Positions 1 to 8,096 of a DNA stretch of 17,093 nucleotides are shown piece after piece. The notes beneath the pieces are model-generated. The model did not search any database, was not told the DNA's origin, and saw only the letters and a list, made by a program, of their open reading frames with translations. Source of the stretch: Akkermansiaceae bacterium (GTDB lineage Bacteria; Verrucomicrobiota; Verrucomicrobiia; Verrucomicrobiales; Akkermansiaceae); the NCBI GenBank assembly GCA_029287105.1, contig JARFRT010000417.1, forward strand, positions 1 to 17,093, written 5' to 3'. The number at the start of each line of letters is the position of its first letter. The first letter of the stretch is position 1. A program made the position numbers and the translations under genes.

Positions 1-2
1 CG

Positions 3-1874
3 ACTCCCCTTACCTCACTGAAGTCCTTGTCGGTTACGGTTGATGACTCGTCGCTTGCCTCCCCTGCCGTCTGGACAACTCTCCACGTAACCGGCGACGA
101 CCTGGCAATTCAGGGGGACCCCGTCGTCACTTGGAGCAAGAAAAGCGGACCGGGCAACGTCACTTTCGGAGTTGAGGACAGCAGTAGCGGAGTATTCGAC
201 TTGATCGCCTACACCGATGGCACTCCGGGTACTTATACCATCGAAATCAAGATCTCGGACACACGCGGATACGCTGAAACTGGAAACGATGCATCGTTTG
301 CCAACGGATACTCTGAAGTCACCGAAACGATCGACATTACGGTTACGGGTGGCTCTACAACACCGGCCAACACGGTTCCGGATGTCGTTTCCATGACAGA
401 GGGCTTAGCCGGAAGTATCATCGTTGCCAAAGGCTTTACCGTAGGATCGATCAGCAGTGAACATAGTGCCACCATACCAGTGGGTCAGGTCGCCAGCCAG
501 AATCCGGCCGGATCTACCATCCAAACACCGGGGACTGCGGTCAATCTCGTGATTTCACTGGGGAGCCAGATCGTGCCCGCGCCCGATGTGCTTGGGCTAT
601 CGCAAGCCACGGCGGAGTCCACTATCACCGCAGCTAACTTTGTGGTCGGAAACGTAACCACCGCCTACAGTGAATCGGTCCCGACTGGAGACGTGATCAG
701 CCAGAACCCGGCGGCCGGCGCCAGTGCTACCGAGGGTTCAACCGTGGACCTCGTGATATCTCTCGGTAGTCATTTACCCCATCCATGGATCTATGAACCA
801 TTCGCAGATGCCGATGCCAGCCTCACCGGCAATACCCCGGGTGCGGGCCTGAGCGGCACATGGTCCGACGCCCAGGAAACGTTTGACGTCAACCCCGGCA
901 GCCTGTCGTACGGGGCCCTTCCAACTTCCGGAAACCAGGTTTACTACAGCGGCAGCAACGCAAGCTGCCAGGCCGATCTCGGACCGGGTTTGGCTGCTGA
1001 CGGCCTGCTCGATGATGGCGCCACCCTTTGGTTCAGCATCCTTCTGGACACTCCGGTGATCGGTGGAGGAAACTCCGACACGGGCTTTGCGATTGCCACC
1101 GACCGAATTAACGGAACCAATGGTCTCCCGTTGGTCGCGGGTCAAGGAATGGGATTTTCGATCAAAAGCGATAGTTTGAAGGCGACCACATGGGACGGCG
1201 CCAAGAGCCTTGGCACTGGCACCTCTGTCCCTACGGACACCACTATTCTGGTCGTTGGCAGACTCAAGTTTGCTTCCAATCCGCTAGATCCTGACACCAT
1301 CGACATCTATCTGCCCGGCACCGATCTAGCTCTGAATGAAACACTTGATATCGTCGGCACCCACACTGCGGTACTTACCCAAGGGAATTTCGATCTTGTC
1401 ACCTTTGGACTGAAAACAAACACCGTCGGCTTCGATGAGATCCGATTCGGAGCGACCTACCTCAGTGTGACCGGTCTGGGAGGCAGCAGCGACTATCAGA
1501 ATTGGACGGCCAGCTATCCTGCCGCCGAACTCAGCGATCCGAACGCCGACTCCGACGGCGATGGAAGAACCAACGACTACGAGCGCATCTGGGGGCTGGA
1601 TCCGACCAGCAAATCCTCGTTCAACCCGATTTCGATCCCATACAACCCAGCTAGCAACACCCTCACCTACACCCGGCGTAACCCGGCGCTGTCGGGGACG
1701 AGCTACAGCTACCTATGGTCGGATTCGCTGGAGAACGGCAGTTGGATCCCGTTCACTCCAGCCAGCGAAGTCCCGAACTCCGCCAGCCCGGTGGAATCGG
1801 TGACTATCACGCTCCCGGGTGCCTTGCTCTCCGAGCCCAGGATATTCTTCAGGGTGATGGCCGACGATGACTGA
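3..1874 (+). CDS. Secreted/surface PASTA-repeat protein with ConA-like and calcium-loop regions (5' partial)
   Basis: The frame is open from base 3, so the true start lies upstream; a TTG at 27 is only the first possible start codon inside the window. Numbering from that TTG, residues 1-110 are beta-rich and Ig/cadherin-like. Two tandem PASTA repeats follow (about 116-180 and 183-248), each ending in a near-identical 'VISLGS' strand and carrying 'SQNPA'. Residues 251-483 look like a LamG/ConA-like jelly roll, starting 'IYEPFADADASLTG'. A thrombospondin-3/EF-hand-like calcium loop (DPNADSDGDGRTNDYE, 504-519) follows, then a tail ending 'PRIFFRVMA' like those on many Verrucomicrobiota exported proteins. 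No kinase domain is in view, although PASTA is best known from Ser/Thr kinases and PBPs. An extracellular adhesive or carbohydrate-binding role is inferred; the ligand is unknown. Confidence 0.75.
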   Translation, partial: TPLTSLKSLSVTVDDSSLASPAVWTTLHVTGDDLAIQGDPVVTWSKKSGPGNVTFGVEDSSSGVFDLIAYTDGTPGTYTIEIKISDTRGYAETGNDASFANGYSEVTETIDITVTGGSTTPANTVPDVVSMTEGLAGSIIVAKGFTVGSISSEHSATIPVGQVASQNPAGSTIQTPGTAVNLVISLGSQIVPAPDVLGLSQATAESTITAANFVVGNVTTAYSESVPTGDVISQNPAAGASATEGSTVDLVISLGSHLPHPWIYEPFADADASLTGNTPGAGLSGTWSDAQETFDVNPGSLSYGALPTSGNQVYYSGSNASCQADLGPGLAADGLLDDGATLWFSILLDTPVIGGGNSDTGFAIATDRINGTNGLPLVAGQGMGFSIKSDSLKATTWDGAKSLGTGTSVPTDTTILVVGRLKFASNPLDPDTIDIYLPGTDLALNETLDIVGTHTAVLTQGNFDLVTFGLKTNTVGFDEIRFGATYLSVTGLGGSSDYQNWTASYPAAELSDPNADSDGDGRTNDYERIWGLDPTSKSSFNPISIPYNPASNTLTYTRRNPALSGTSYSYLWSDSLENGSWIPFTPASEVPNSASPVESVTITLPGALLSEPRIFFRVMADDD

Positions 1875-2061
1875 AGCCTCGAGTTGTTTAATGTTGGTCG
1901 CAAAGCAAGGCTATTTATAACGAGTGGTTATGAAATCGCCTGCGCAAAAAAATACATGCCGCACACTGACCCTAATCAACAAATTCTCGACAATCAATTT
2001 GCAACACACCCCTGCTGTTTCCCCTAGTTGAACGATCCAACACGCAGATGAAATCAATCGG

Positions 2062-2088
2062 ATTCGCCTGTCACAAGGCGGGTTTTTT
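2062..2088 (+). terminator. Probable Rho-independent terminator
   Basis: CGCCT (2065-2069) pairs with AGGCG (2076-2080) around a six-base loop. The stem can extend through two G-U pairs and one A-T pair (2062-2064 with 2081-2083). A T6 run occupies 2083-2088. It could end transcription of the upstream surface-protein gene, whose stop is about 190 bases away, or insulate the operon downstream. Confidence 0.5.
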
Positions 2089-2092
2089 GGGT

Positions 2093-2180
2093 CTGGTGCC
2101 TGCGCTTCTTTACCCCAAAGCAGACTGGGGCTAGAACCTTGGTTCGACTGCACCAGCGCCCGCTCTCGCGGGTCGGCTGG
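2093..2180 (+). other. Structured element with alternative, mutually exclusive stems
   Basis: CTGGTGC (2093-2099) is perfectly complementary to GCACCAG (2150-2156), closing a 50-base interior. Inside, CTGC (2100-2103) can pair with GCAG (2120-2123), GAAC (2134-2137) with GTTC (2142-2145), and alternatively CCCCA (2113-2117) with TGGGG (2126-2130). The 3' arm overlaps a second hairpin: CCAGC (2153-2157) with GCTGG (2176-2180), enclosing CCCGC (2159-2163) and GCGGG (2168-2172) around a TCTC loop. Both folds need 2153-2156, so they exclude each other, as in attenuators. The base after the second stem is only moderately T-rich (CCCTTATTT). An attenuator, a small RNA or a dispersed repeat unit are all possible. 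Confidence 0.35.
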
Positions 2181-2280
2181 CCCTTATTTCAAGGCGACTT
2201 GCGGCTGCGACTTTGGCAAGAAACCAGTAGCGGAAACCGTGTTCGCGTCTATGTTGTGTGCGCAAAATAGAAAGCAACGG

Positions 2281-2892
2281 ATGCAAGTTGATTCGCCGCG
2301 CTGGTCGTACAAGTCGGCTTTGATGATTGTCGCTCACCCCGATGATGAGGTGCTGTGGGCTGGCGGCACGGTGCTGATGCACCCCGAAGCCCGCTGGACG
2401 GTGCTTGCCCTCTGCCGCCGGGACGACCCTGACCGCGCCCCCAGGTTCCGGAAAGTGCTGGAAATTCTCGGTGCAGCCGGCGAGTTGGGCGATCTTGATG
2501 ACGGCCCGGACCAGACGCCCCTTGCTCCCGCCGTCGTGCAGGACGCGGTGCGCGCCCTCGTCGGCGCCGCCGACCCGGATTTGATCCTGACGCACAGCAC
2601 GGCAGGCGAGTACACGCGGCACCGCCGCCACGAGGAAATCGGCACGGCCGTGCTCGCGCTGTGGGACGCTGGCGAGCTCCGCAGCCGCGAGCTCTGGACC
2701 TTTGCCTACCGCGACGCCCGCGCGATCAGGGATGCGGATATTTTCACCGAGCTGCCGCCGGAACTTTGGCAACGCAAGCGCGAGCTGGTCACCGGGGTCT
2801 ATGGATTCGCGCCGGACAGCTTCGAGGCCAACGCTGCGCTGCCGGAAGAAGCCTTCTGGCGGTTGCGACCAACAGGGAGAAAAAAACGATGA
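2281..2892 (+). CDS. PIG-L family (LmbE-like) zinc-dependent deacetylase
   Basis: Members of this family remove N-acetyl groups from amino-sugar conjugates, for example MshB and BshB of mycothiol and bacillithiol synthesis and GlcNAc-PI deacetylase. Counting from the ATG at 2281 (203 residues), the N-terminal metal motif AHPDDE is at 18-23 and the second zinc-ligand region HRRHEE at 114-119. Length and fold order fit the family. The frame is open further upstream, with a GTG at 2239 and an ATG at 2251-2254; 2281 is preferred because it places the first beta strand close to the N terminus, as usual, but no strong ribosome-binding site decides it. The stop codon overlaps the next start (ATGA), so translation is probably coupled to the glycosyltransferase. 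The substrate is unknown, presumably an N-acetylated product or precursor of the neighbouring enzymes. Confidence 0.85.
   Translation: MQVDSPRWSYKSALMIVAHPDDEVLWAGGTVLMHPEARWTVLALCRRDDPDRAPRFRKVLEILGAAGELGDLDDGPDQTPLAPAVVQDAVRALVGAADPDLILTHSTAGEYTRHRRHEEIGTAVLALWDAGELRSRELWTFAYRDARAIRDADIFTELPPELWQRKRELVTGVYGFAPDSFEANAALPEEAFWRLRPTGRKKR
2874..2879 (+). promoter_or_regulatory. Ribosome-binding site of the GT4 gene
   Basis: AGGGAG lies nine bases before the ATG at 2889, inside the last codons of the deacetylase gene. It decides in favour of that ATG over the in-frame open sequence further upstream, which overlaps the deacetylase out of frame. Confidence 0.65.
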
Positions 2893-4028
2893 AAGTGCTA
2901 CTGCTCTATGACTACCCGCCATCGCCCGGAGGCTTGGCAACCCAAGGCGCGCTGCTGCACCGCGGGCTTGAGGAACTGGGTGTGGAAGTGCATTCCGTGC
3001 ATTTTGAATCGCCTCTGGAAAAGGAATGGTACTACCGCTGGTTCGAGCCGGATGTCGTCGTTGGCATCGGCTACTGGGGCCACACGCCGGACCTGGTGCT
3101 GCACCCGCAGCGCTACGGTGCGCTGCCCGTGCCGTGGCTCGTCGCCGATGGCTACATGGCGAACTACCGCGAAATCCTTGATGCCCTGCCGCTTGTGCTG
3201 GTGACCTCCCGCTGGGTGAAGCAGGTCTATGTGCGCGACGGACTCAAGGGCAGGAACATTCGCATCCTGCCGGTGGGTTGCGACACCGACGCCTTCATCC
3301 CGCGCGATAAAAACGACCCCAAGGTAGCGGCCGTGCGCGCGGCACTGGGCATCAGTCCCGGGCAGATCATGGTGCTCACCATCGGTGGTGATGCCACGTC
3401 GAAGGGCGCACAGGAAGTGATGCAGGCGCTGGCGCTGATCGACGCGCGTGCGCCCGACTGGAAATATGTTTGCAAGGTATGGCCGCAGCCGCGCAGCCGG
3501 CAGCAGAACATCGCCGATCTGCAGTTGGCCACGCAGTTGGGCATCGACCAAAACGTCCTCTATGCGATGAACATCACCTCGCGTAATTTCATGCCCTACC
3601 TGATCGCCGCGTGCGACATCTATGCCGCCCCTTCCCGCTTGGAAGGCTTCGGCATGATCCAGGTCGAGGCCAACGCCTGCGGCAAGCCCGTGCTGGGCAT
3701 CAACGCCATGGGCCTGCTCGACACGATGGTGCATGGCGAAACAGCGCTGCTCGCCGGGGTGGCGCAGGAGGTCGTGCTGCGGGAAACCACGCTCGGCAGG
3801 GAATCCGGCTATACCGAGGGCCACCACCACGTGTTCAAGCGTCCGCGCACCGTCGACTACCGTGCCAGCGTGCACGACATCGCCGAACACCTCCTTCAAC
3901 TGATGGAGGACGAGAACCTGCGCAAACGCCTTGGCGAAGCGGGGCGCAGGCGGGTCGTCAAGCACTTCGACTACCGTGTGGTCGCACGCCAGTTTGTCGA
4001 CACCGCCACCCAACATCTAAAACCATGA
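2889..4028 (+). CDS. Family 4 (GT4) glycosyltransferase, GT-B fold
   Basis: The 379-residue protein would transfer a sugar from a nucleotide-sugar donor with retention of configuration, in the cytoplasm. The N-terminal domain begins 'MKVLLLYDYPPSPGG', with the glycine-rich acceptor-side loop of GT-B enzymes. The C-terminal Rossmann domain carries 'TIGGDATSKGAQEV' (164-177), a donor-phosphate region with a conserved-type Lys172, and the EX7E motif 'EGFGMIQVE' (Glu252 and Glu260). An unusual segment around 300-320 contains 'GHHHVFKRPR' and may be a family-specific insert. The start is fixed by a good Shine-Dalgarno and by ATGA overlap with the deacetylase. The next gene begins four bases after the stop. 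The pairing of GT4 with PIG-L resembles MshA/MshB and BshA/BshB logic, but nothing here shows that this is a thiol pathway. Confidence 0.85.
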   Translation: MKVLLLYDYPPSPGGLATQGALLHRGLEELGVEVHSVHFESPLEKEWYYRWFEPDVVVGIGYWGHTPDLVLHPQRYGALPVPWLVADGYMANYREILDALPLVLVTSRWVKQVYVRDGLKGRNIRILPVGCDTDAFIPRDKNDPKVAAVRAALGISPGQIMVLTIGGDATSKGAQEVMQALALIDARAPDWKYVCKVWPQPRSRQQNIADLQLATQLGIDQNVLYAMNITSRNFMPYLIAACDIYAAPSRLEGFGMIQVEANACGKPVLGINAMGLLDTMVHGETALLAGVAQEVVLRETTLGRESGYTEGHHHVFKRPRTVDYRASVHDIAEHLLQLMEDENLRKRLGEAGRRRVVKHFDYRVVARQFVDTATQHLKP

Positions 4029-4032
4029 TAAA

Positions 4033-5199
4033 ATGAACAACGAAATTGCGAATGCCAAAGCGGCCGCGCTCGACGTCTTGCGGCACAATGCGTACGGACC
4101 GTTTCAAGGCCTGCCGCGCACGGCCGGCTGGGGTTATCCCGAACCCTACACGCGCGACCTGATGATCGCGGCTCTCGGCATCCTCGGAACCGGGGATGCA
4201 AAGCTCATGTCCGCCCTGCGCAAGACCTTGGAGACGGTGGCCAGCAACCAGAGCTCGCGCGGCCACATTCCCTCGCTTGTCCACGACGCGGACGATCGCG
4301 GGGCAAGCGACACCACCCCGCTGTTCCTGATGGCGGTTGCGATGTTCCGCGAAACCACCGGCGAGCCCGCCTTTCTGCAATCCGCGGTCGGCAAGGCGGT
4401 GCGGTGGATGGAATACCAGAGTCCCGCCGACGAGGGGATCGTCGGCCAGCTGCCGACAAGCGACTGGCGCGATGAACAGTGGGTGCTTGGTTATGGGCTC
4501 TACGTCAACGCGGTCGTCTACACCTATATGCGCCTGCTCGGATTACACGACAAGGCCGAGACCCTGCGGCGGGCCATGGGCCACTTCACCATTGAGGGCG
4601 GTGTTCAGCACAAGCACGTGCATGAAGGCCTGGCCATTCGTCACAAACCGTACTACGCGCTTTGGTCATATAAAGTACTCGGCAGCGAGCGCTTCGACCT
4701 GCTTGGCAACAGCCTCGCCATCCTCTCCGGCATCGCGGTGCCGACGCGGGCGGCGGCGCTCGTGAAATGGATCGAATCGGAATGCGAAGTCATGCGCGCC
4801 AGCGGCGAACTGGCAATCGATTTGCCGCCGAACCTCTTTCCCTATCTGCACCCGGGCGACCCGGACTGGCATCCGCGCGATGCGATGTTCAACCTGCCCG
4901 GCGAATACCACAACGGTGGCATCTGGCCGTTTGTCTGCGGGTTCTACGTCGCGGCACTGGTGGCGGCCGGACGCCCAAAACTCGCGGCACGCAGACTCGA
5001 AGACCTGACCGCGCTGGTCCACCAGCCCCGGAAGGAGCCGGTCGAGTGGGGATTCAACGAATGGCACCGCGCGCAGGACGGAACCCCGAAGGGGCAGGAC
5101 TGGCAAACATGGTCGGCAGCGATGTATCTCTATGCCGCGCGCTGTGTGGAGGAAAACCGGACGCCATTCTTCGATATGATCCGGCGGCAGGACGCCTGA
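4033..5199 (+). CDS. GH100-like (alpha/alpha)6-barrel glycoside hydrolase (neutral invertase / debranching-enzyme type)
   Basis: This 388-residue protein has no signal peptide, so it is probably cytosolic. It resembles alkaline/neutral invertases and amylo-1,6-glucosidase-type barrels. 'GYPEPYTRDLMIAALG' (34-49) matches the region of the catalytic acid, making Asp42 the candidate. 'TSDWRDEQW' (142-150) and 'GEYHNGGIWPF' (290-300) are typical of the fold. 'GFNEW' (340-344) followed by 'DWQTWSAAMYLYA' (356-368) matches the invertase catalytic-base region, making Glu343 the candidate. Known GH100 enzymes hydrolyse sucrose to glucose and fructose; the substrate here could be another small glycoside. 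It is the last gene of the operon, four bases after the GT4 gene, so enzymes that make and break a glycosidic bond are co-expressed. General annotation as a glycogen-debranching-like protein is an acceptable alternative. Confidence 0.75.
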   Translation: MNNEIANAKAAALDVLRHNAYGPFQGLPRTAGWGYPEPYTRDLMIAALGILGTGDAKLMSALRKTLETVASNQSSRGHIPSLVHDADDRGASDTTPLFLMAVAMFRETTGEPAFLQSAVGKAVRWMEYQSPADEGIVGQLPTSDWRDEQWVLGYGLYVNAVVYTYMRLLGLHDKAETLRRAMGHFTIEGGVQHKHVHEGLAIRHKPYYALWSYKVLGSERFDLLGNSLAILSGIAVPTRAAALVKWIESECEVMRASGELAIDLPPNLFPYLHPGDPDWHPRDAMFNLPGEYHNGGIWPFVCGFYVAALVAAGRPKLAARRLEDLTALVHQPRKEPVEWGFNEWHRAQDGTPKGQDWQTWSAAMYLYAARCVEENRTPFFDMIRRQDA

Positions 5200-5284
5200 T
5201 GGAAAAGTGCATCATTCAGCCAGTCGTTCCGGGTATGATGTGTGGCTGTCGGCGTGAGTCTGGTTCCCACCTCCCTATTCCTTG

Positions 5285-7717
5285 TTAACTCTGCAAGCGG
5301 TCCTCCTGCTCGGCGATCACCCGTTTGGTGGCCGCGAAGCTGTCCGGTGTCAGCGAGATGGAATCAATCCCGGACTCGACCAGGAACCGGGCAAACTCGG
5401 GTTTGTCGCTGGGAGCCTGGCCACAGATTCCCACCTTGCGTCCGCGTGCGTGGGCACGTTGGATCAACTCTCTGATCACGGCCCGGACCGCCTCATGGTT
5501 TTCGTCGAAAATGGCGGCCAGTTGATCGGAATCGCGGTCGATGCCGAGCACCAGTTGGGTCAGGTCATTGGAGCCGATGGAAAAGCCGTCAAACTTTTCG
5601 GCAAAGTCATCCGCCAGGATGATGTTGCTCGGGATCTCCGCCATGACGTAGACCTCCAGTCCCTGCTCACCCCGGACCAAACCGTTGTCGGCCATCACCT
5701 CTAACACACTATCAGCCTCCTCGGGGGTGCGGCAGAAGGGAATCATGACAATGACGTTATCCAAGCCCATCAACTCGCGCACGATTTTTATGGCCTTACA
5801 TTCCAGGGCGAACCCCTCACGGTAAGCATCGCTGTAATAGCGGGACGCTCCACGGAAGCCCAACATCGGGTTTTCCTCAGCGGGCTCGAACTCATCACCT
5901 CCGATCAAATCGCGGTATTCATTGGTTTTGAAGTCGCTGGTCCTCACGATGACGGGACGGGGGTACTGGCTGGCGGCAATCCGGGCGATCCCCATTGAGA
6001 GGCGATCGACAAAGTAGCGTGTCTTGTCGGTGTAGCGCAGGGTCAGGCTCTGGATTTCCTCCCAGGCGTCGCTGTCCTTCAATACGTCGAACCTGACCAG
6101 TGCCATCGGGTGAATCTTGATAAAGTTGGAAATAATGAACTCCATCCTCGCCAGGCCGATGCCGTCGCTGGGTAGCCGCCACCAGTAGGTTGCCGCGTCC
6201 GGGTTGGCGATATTGAGCATCACCTGGGTCTTGGTTTCAGGGAGGTCGGACAGGCTGGTCTCGGTGATTTCGTAATCGAGGATACCTTCATAAACCAGCC
6301 CCCGACCCGCGTCGGCGCAGTTGATCGTCACGGCTTGGCCGTTGTGAAGTTTTTCCGTGGCGACGCCGGTGCCGATCACTGCGGGAACTCCCAGCTCCCT
6401 GCTGACGATCGCCGCATGGCTGGTCCGGCCACCATGGTCGGTGATGAGTCCGGCCGCCACCTTCATCAGCGGGACCCAGTCGGGGTCCGTCACCGAGGTC
6501 ACTAGAATCTTACCGGGCTTGAATTTATTTGCCTCGCTCAGGTCACGGATCACCATGACCTCGCCGGTGGCGATGCTGGAGCCTATGCCGAGGGCTTTGA
6601 GGATTGGGGCGGGTCGTTCCCCGGTGATTTTCGCCGTGGTGATACTCGTCGCTGACATCTGTGAGTGCACGGTCTCGGGGCGAGCTTGGACAACGGCAAG
6701 CTCACCGGTATCGCCGTCCAGTGCCCACTCGATATCCATCGGCTTCCCATAATGGTCCTCGATCAATAACGCCCAATGTGAAAGTTGCATGACCTGTTCG
6801 TCGGTGAGGGAAAACATCCGCGCCATTTCGAGTGGTGTCGGCACATTGACCACAGGTTGAGTATTGGAGTCGCTATAAACCATCATCAGATCCTTGTCGC
6901 CAAGTTCCCTGCCGATGATGGGCACGACCCCGTCCCTCGCGATGAGTTTTTTACACACACGGAATTCGTCCGGAGTCACCATCCCCTTTACGACATTCTC
7001 GCCCAGTCCGTAAGCGGCGTTGATCACTAACACACCGGGAAACCCGGTGTCGCTGTCGATGGTGAACAACACCCCCGACGACCCCCGGTCCGACCTCACC
7101 ATCTTTTGCACCCCGACCGACAGGTAGACGTCGACGTCAGCAAAGCCTTTTTGCTCGCGGTAACTAATCGCGCGGTTGGTGTAGAGGGAGGCGAAGCACT
7201 TGCGGCAGGCGTCCATGAGCGCCTTCTTACCACGGACGTTGAGGTAACTCTCCTGCTGGCCGGCGAAACTCGCGTCGGGCAGGTCCTCCGCGGTCGCGCT
7301 GCTGCGGACGGCCACATCGGCATCACCAAGCCCGTACCGGCTCCCGAGCTGCTGGTAGGCGTCGACAATCTCCGCACGCATATCATCCGGGAATCTGGCC
7401 TCCAGAATCAAGCGTCGGATCGCCGCCCCGGTTTGTTCGAGGCCTTGTTGACCGTCGTGGAAGGCGTCCATCATGGTCGCGATGCGCGCCTCGAGATTAT
7501 TGCTCTGAAGAAACCTCTGATAGGCCTGCGCGGTGACGGCAAAGCCGCTGGGAACAACAACGCCCAATCCGGTCAGATGCTGGATCATCTCACCCATGGA
7601 AGCATTTTTGCCGCCAACCAGGGGGATGGCATCAAGCCCAATCTCCTCGTACCACAGGAGACACGGTGCGGCACCAGCCGCCTGCTTCACCACATTGATT
7701 TTTTCCCGTGTTTTCAT
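5285..7717 (-). CDS. ppsA: Phosphoenolpyruvate synthase (pyruvate, water dikinase)
   Basis: The enzyme converts pyruvate, ATP and water to PEP, AMP and phosphate for gluconeogenesis. At 810 residues it is close to the usual PpsA size, and all three domains are visible. The N-terminal ATP-binding domain (about 20-350) has 'LVGGKNASMGEM' and 'VRSSATAEDLPDASFAGQQ'. The swivelling phosphohistidine domain has 'DHGGRTSHAAIVSREL', with catalytic His434. The C-terminal TIM barrel (about 490-805) has 'MAEIPSN' and 'GSNDLTQLVLGIDRDS', and the catalytic Cys765 in 'GICGQAPS'. The start ATG at 7717 has only a weak GGCGG upstream. No DUF299-type regulatory protein is adjacent. Its stop nearly meets the convergent operon at 5199, with no clear terminator between them. 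Confidence 0.95.
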   Translation of the reverse strand: MKTREKINVVKQAAGAAPCLLWYEEIGLDAIPLVGGKNASMGEMIQHLTGLGVVVPSGFAVTAQAYQRFLQSNNLEARIATMMDAFHDGQQGLEQTGAAIRRLILEARFPDDMRAEIVDAYQQLGSRYGLGDADVAVRSSATAEDLPDASFAGQQESYLNVRGKKALMDACRKCFASLYTNRAISYREQKGFADVDVYLSVGVQKMVRSDRGSSGVLFTIDSDTGFPGVLVINAAYGLGENVVKGMVTPDEFRVCKKLIARDGVVPIIGRELGDKDLMMVYSDSNTQPVVNVPTPLEMARMFSLTDEQVMQLSHWALLIEDHYGKPMDIEWALDGDTGELAVVQARPETVHSQMSATSITTAKITGERPAPILKALGIGSSIATGEVMVIRDLSEANKFKPGKILVTSVTDPDWVPLMKVAAGLITDHGGRTSHAAIVSRELGVPAVIGTGVATEKLHNGQAVTINCADAGRGLVYEGILDYEITETSLSDLPETKTQVMLNIANPDAATYWWRLPSDGIGLARMEFIISNFIKIHPMALVRFDVLKDSDAWEEIQSLTLRYTDKTRYFVDRLSMGIARIAASQYPRPVIVRTSDFKTNEYRDLIGGDEFEPAEENPMLGFRGASRYYSDAYREGFALECKAIKIVRELMGLDNVIVMIPFCRTPEEADSVLEVMADNGLVRGEQGLEVYVMAEIPSNIILADDFAEKFDGFSIGSNDLTQLVLGIDRDSDQLAAIFDENHEAVRAVIRELIQRAHARGRKVGICGQAPSDKPEFARFLVESGIDSISLTPDSFAATKRVIAEQEDRLQS

Positions 7718-8096
7718 GACCGCCAGTTGATGGTTGACCTAAGAAATCGTGCGGAGCATCGCGCACCTGCCGGCAAATGTCTCCCCCTCAATTGGCCAGC
7801 ATTCACCGTATATTGTCGGACCATGACAGCCGGGACCGCAGCGTGGACTTCGCCAGGCGTTGTCATCAAGCGGGGCTGCCGTCACTTTTTGGGCCACCTG
7901 CCAATGCGGAGTTGCGCTGGCCATGTTCCCTGGCGCGAGGGATGACTGCCCGCGGCACCCGGCACACGCCGTGCCGATGGAATCCCCTCGACATCCTGGC
8001 GGTCGTGCTGGCTTTCCCGACCAGAGACCGGCACCGGGAAACGGTAAAATCCCGCCTGCCACTGAAAGATGCAGGTGCCCAACAAGTATAATCACC
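7718..8096. other. 379-base divergent intergenic region
   Basis: This stretch separates the divergent ppsA and selenoprotein genes and should contain both promoters. ORFs crossing it have compositions unlike real proteins and were not accepted. Two hairpins can be seen: CGGCAC (7960-7965) with GTGCCG (7971-7976), and TTTCCCG (8013-8019) with CGGGAAA (8035-8041). Neither is followed by a T run, so neither is called a terminator. They may belong to the 5' leader of the selenoprotein transcript. Confidence 0.5.
8062..8092 (+). promoter_or_regulatory. Candidate promoter of the selenoprotein gene
   Basis: A perfect TATAAT lies at 8087-8092, with CTGAAA (4 of 6 matches to TTGACA) at 8062-8067. The 19-base spacer is longer than ideal. 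If used, the transcript would start at or next to the ATG at 8097 and be nearly leaderless, which would fit the lack of a Shine-Dalgarno there. This is a pattern match only. Confidence 0.25.

Larger units (their letters stand above)
1875..2280. other. Gene-free intergenic region with hairpins
   Basis: No convincing coding sequence lies between the PASTA protein and the deacetylase operon. The first part is AT-richer and has a weak AT hairpin (ATAAC 1917-1921 with GTTAT 1927-1931). The second part, from about 2062, is dense in inverted repeats and is listed separately. A minus-strand ORF across 2131-2940 is an antisense shadow of the deacetylase gene. The operon promoter should be in this region, but no convincing -35/-10 pair was identified. 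Confidence 0.6.

Noticed and set aside
2093..2156. tRNA gene suggested by a 7-pair outer stem and GGTTCGA-like bases
   Set aside because: The whole unit is only 64 bases; there is no 5-pair T arm with a 7-base loop in the right place, and no recognisable anticodon arm.
2236..2274. Remnant of a GIY-YIG nuclease N terminus (frame reading RVYVVCAK then stop)
   Set aside because: Only eight residues, no further homology visible, and the deacetylase gene starts immediately after; too short to support.
2131..2940. 269-residue minus-strand ORF opposite the deacetylase
   Set aside because: Antisense to a gene with clear AHPDDE and HRRH motifs; composition (many Arg, Ala, Val, His) is typical of GC-rich shadow frames.
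2898..4016. 372-residue minus-strand ORF opposite the glycosyltransferase
   Set aside because: The plus strand has GT4 motifs and tight operon spacing; the antisense product resembles no family.
5217..5248. Hairpin CAGCCA / TGGCTG between the operon and ppsA as a terminator
   Set aside because: The loop is 20 bases and no T run follows on either strand.
5199..5288. 29-codon Cys-containing ORF starting at TGATG overlap with the hydrolase stop
   Set aside because: It continues the frame of a long shadow ORF, has no ribosome-binding site of its own and no recognisable features; its end overlaps the ppsA stop by chance.
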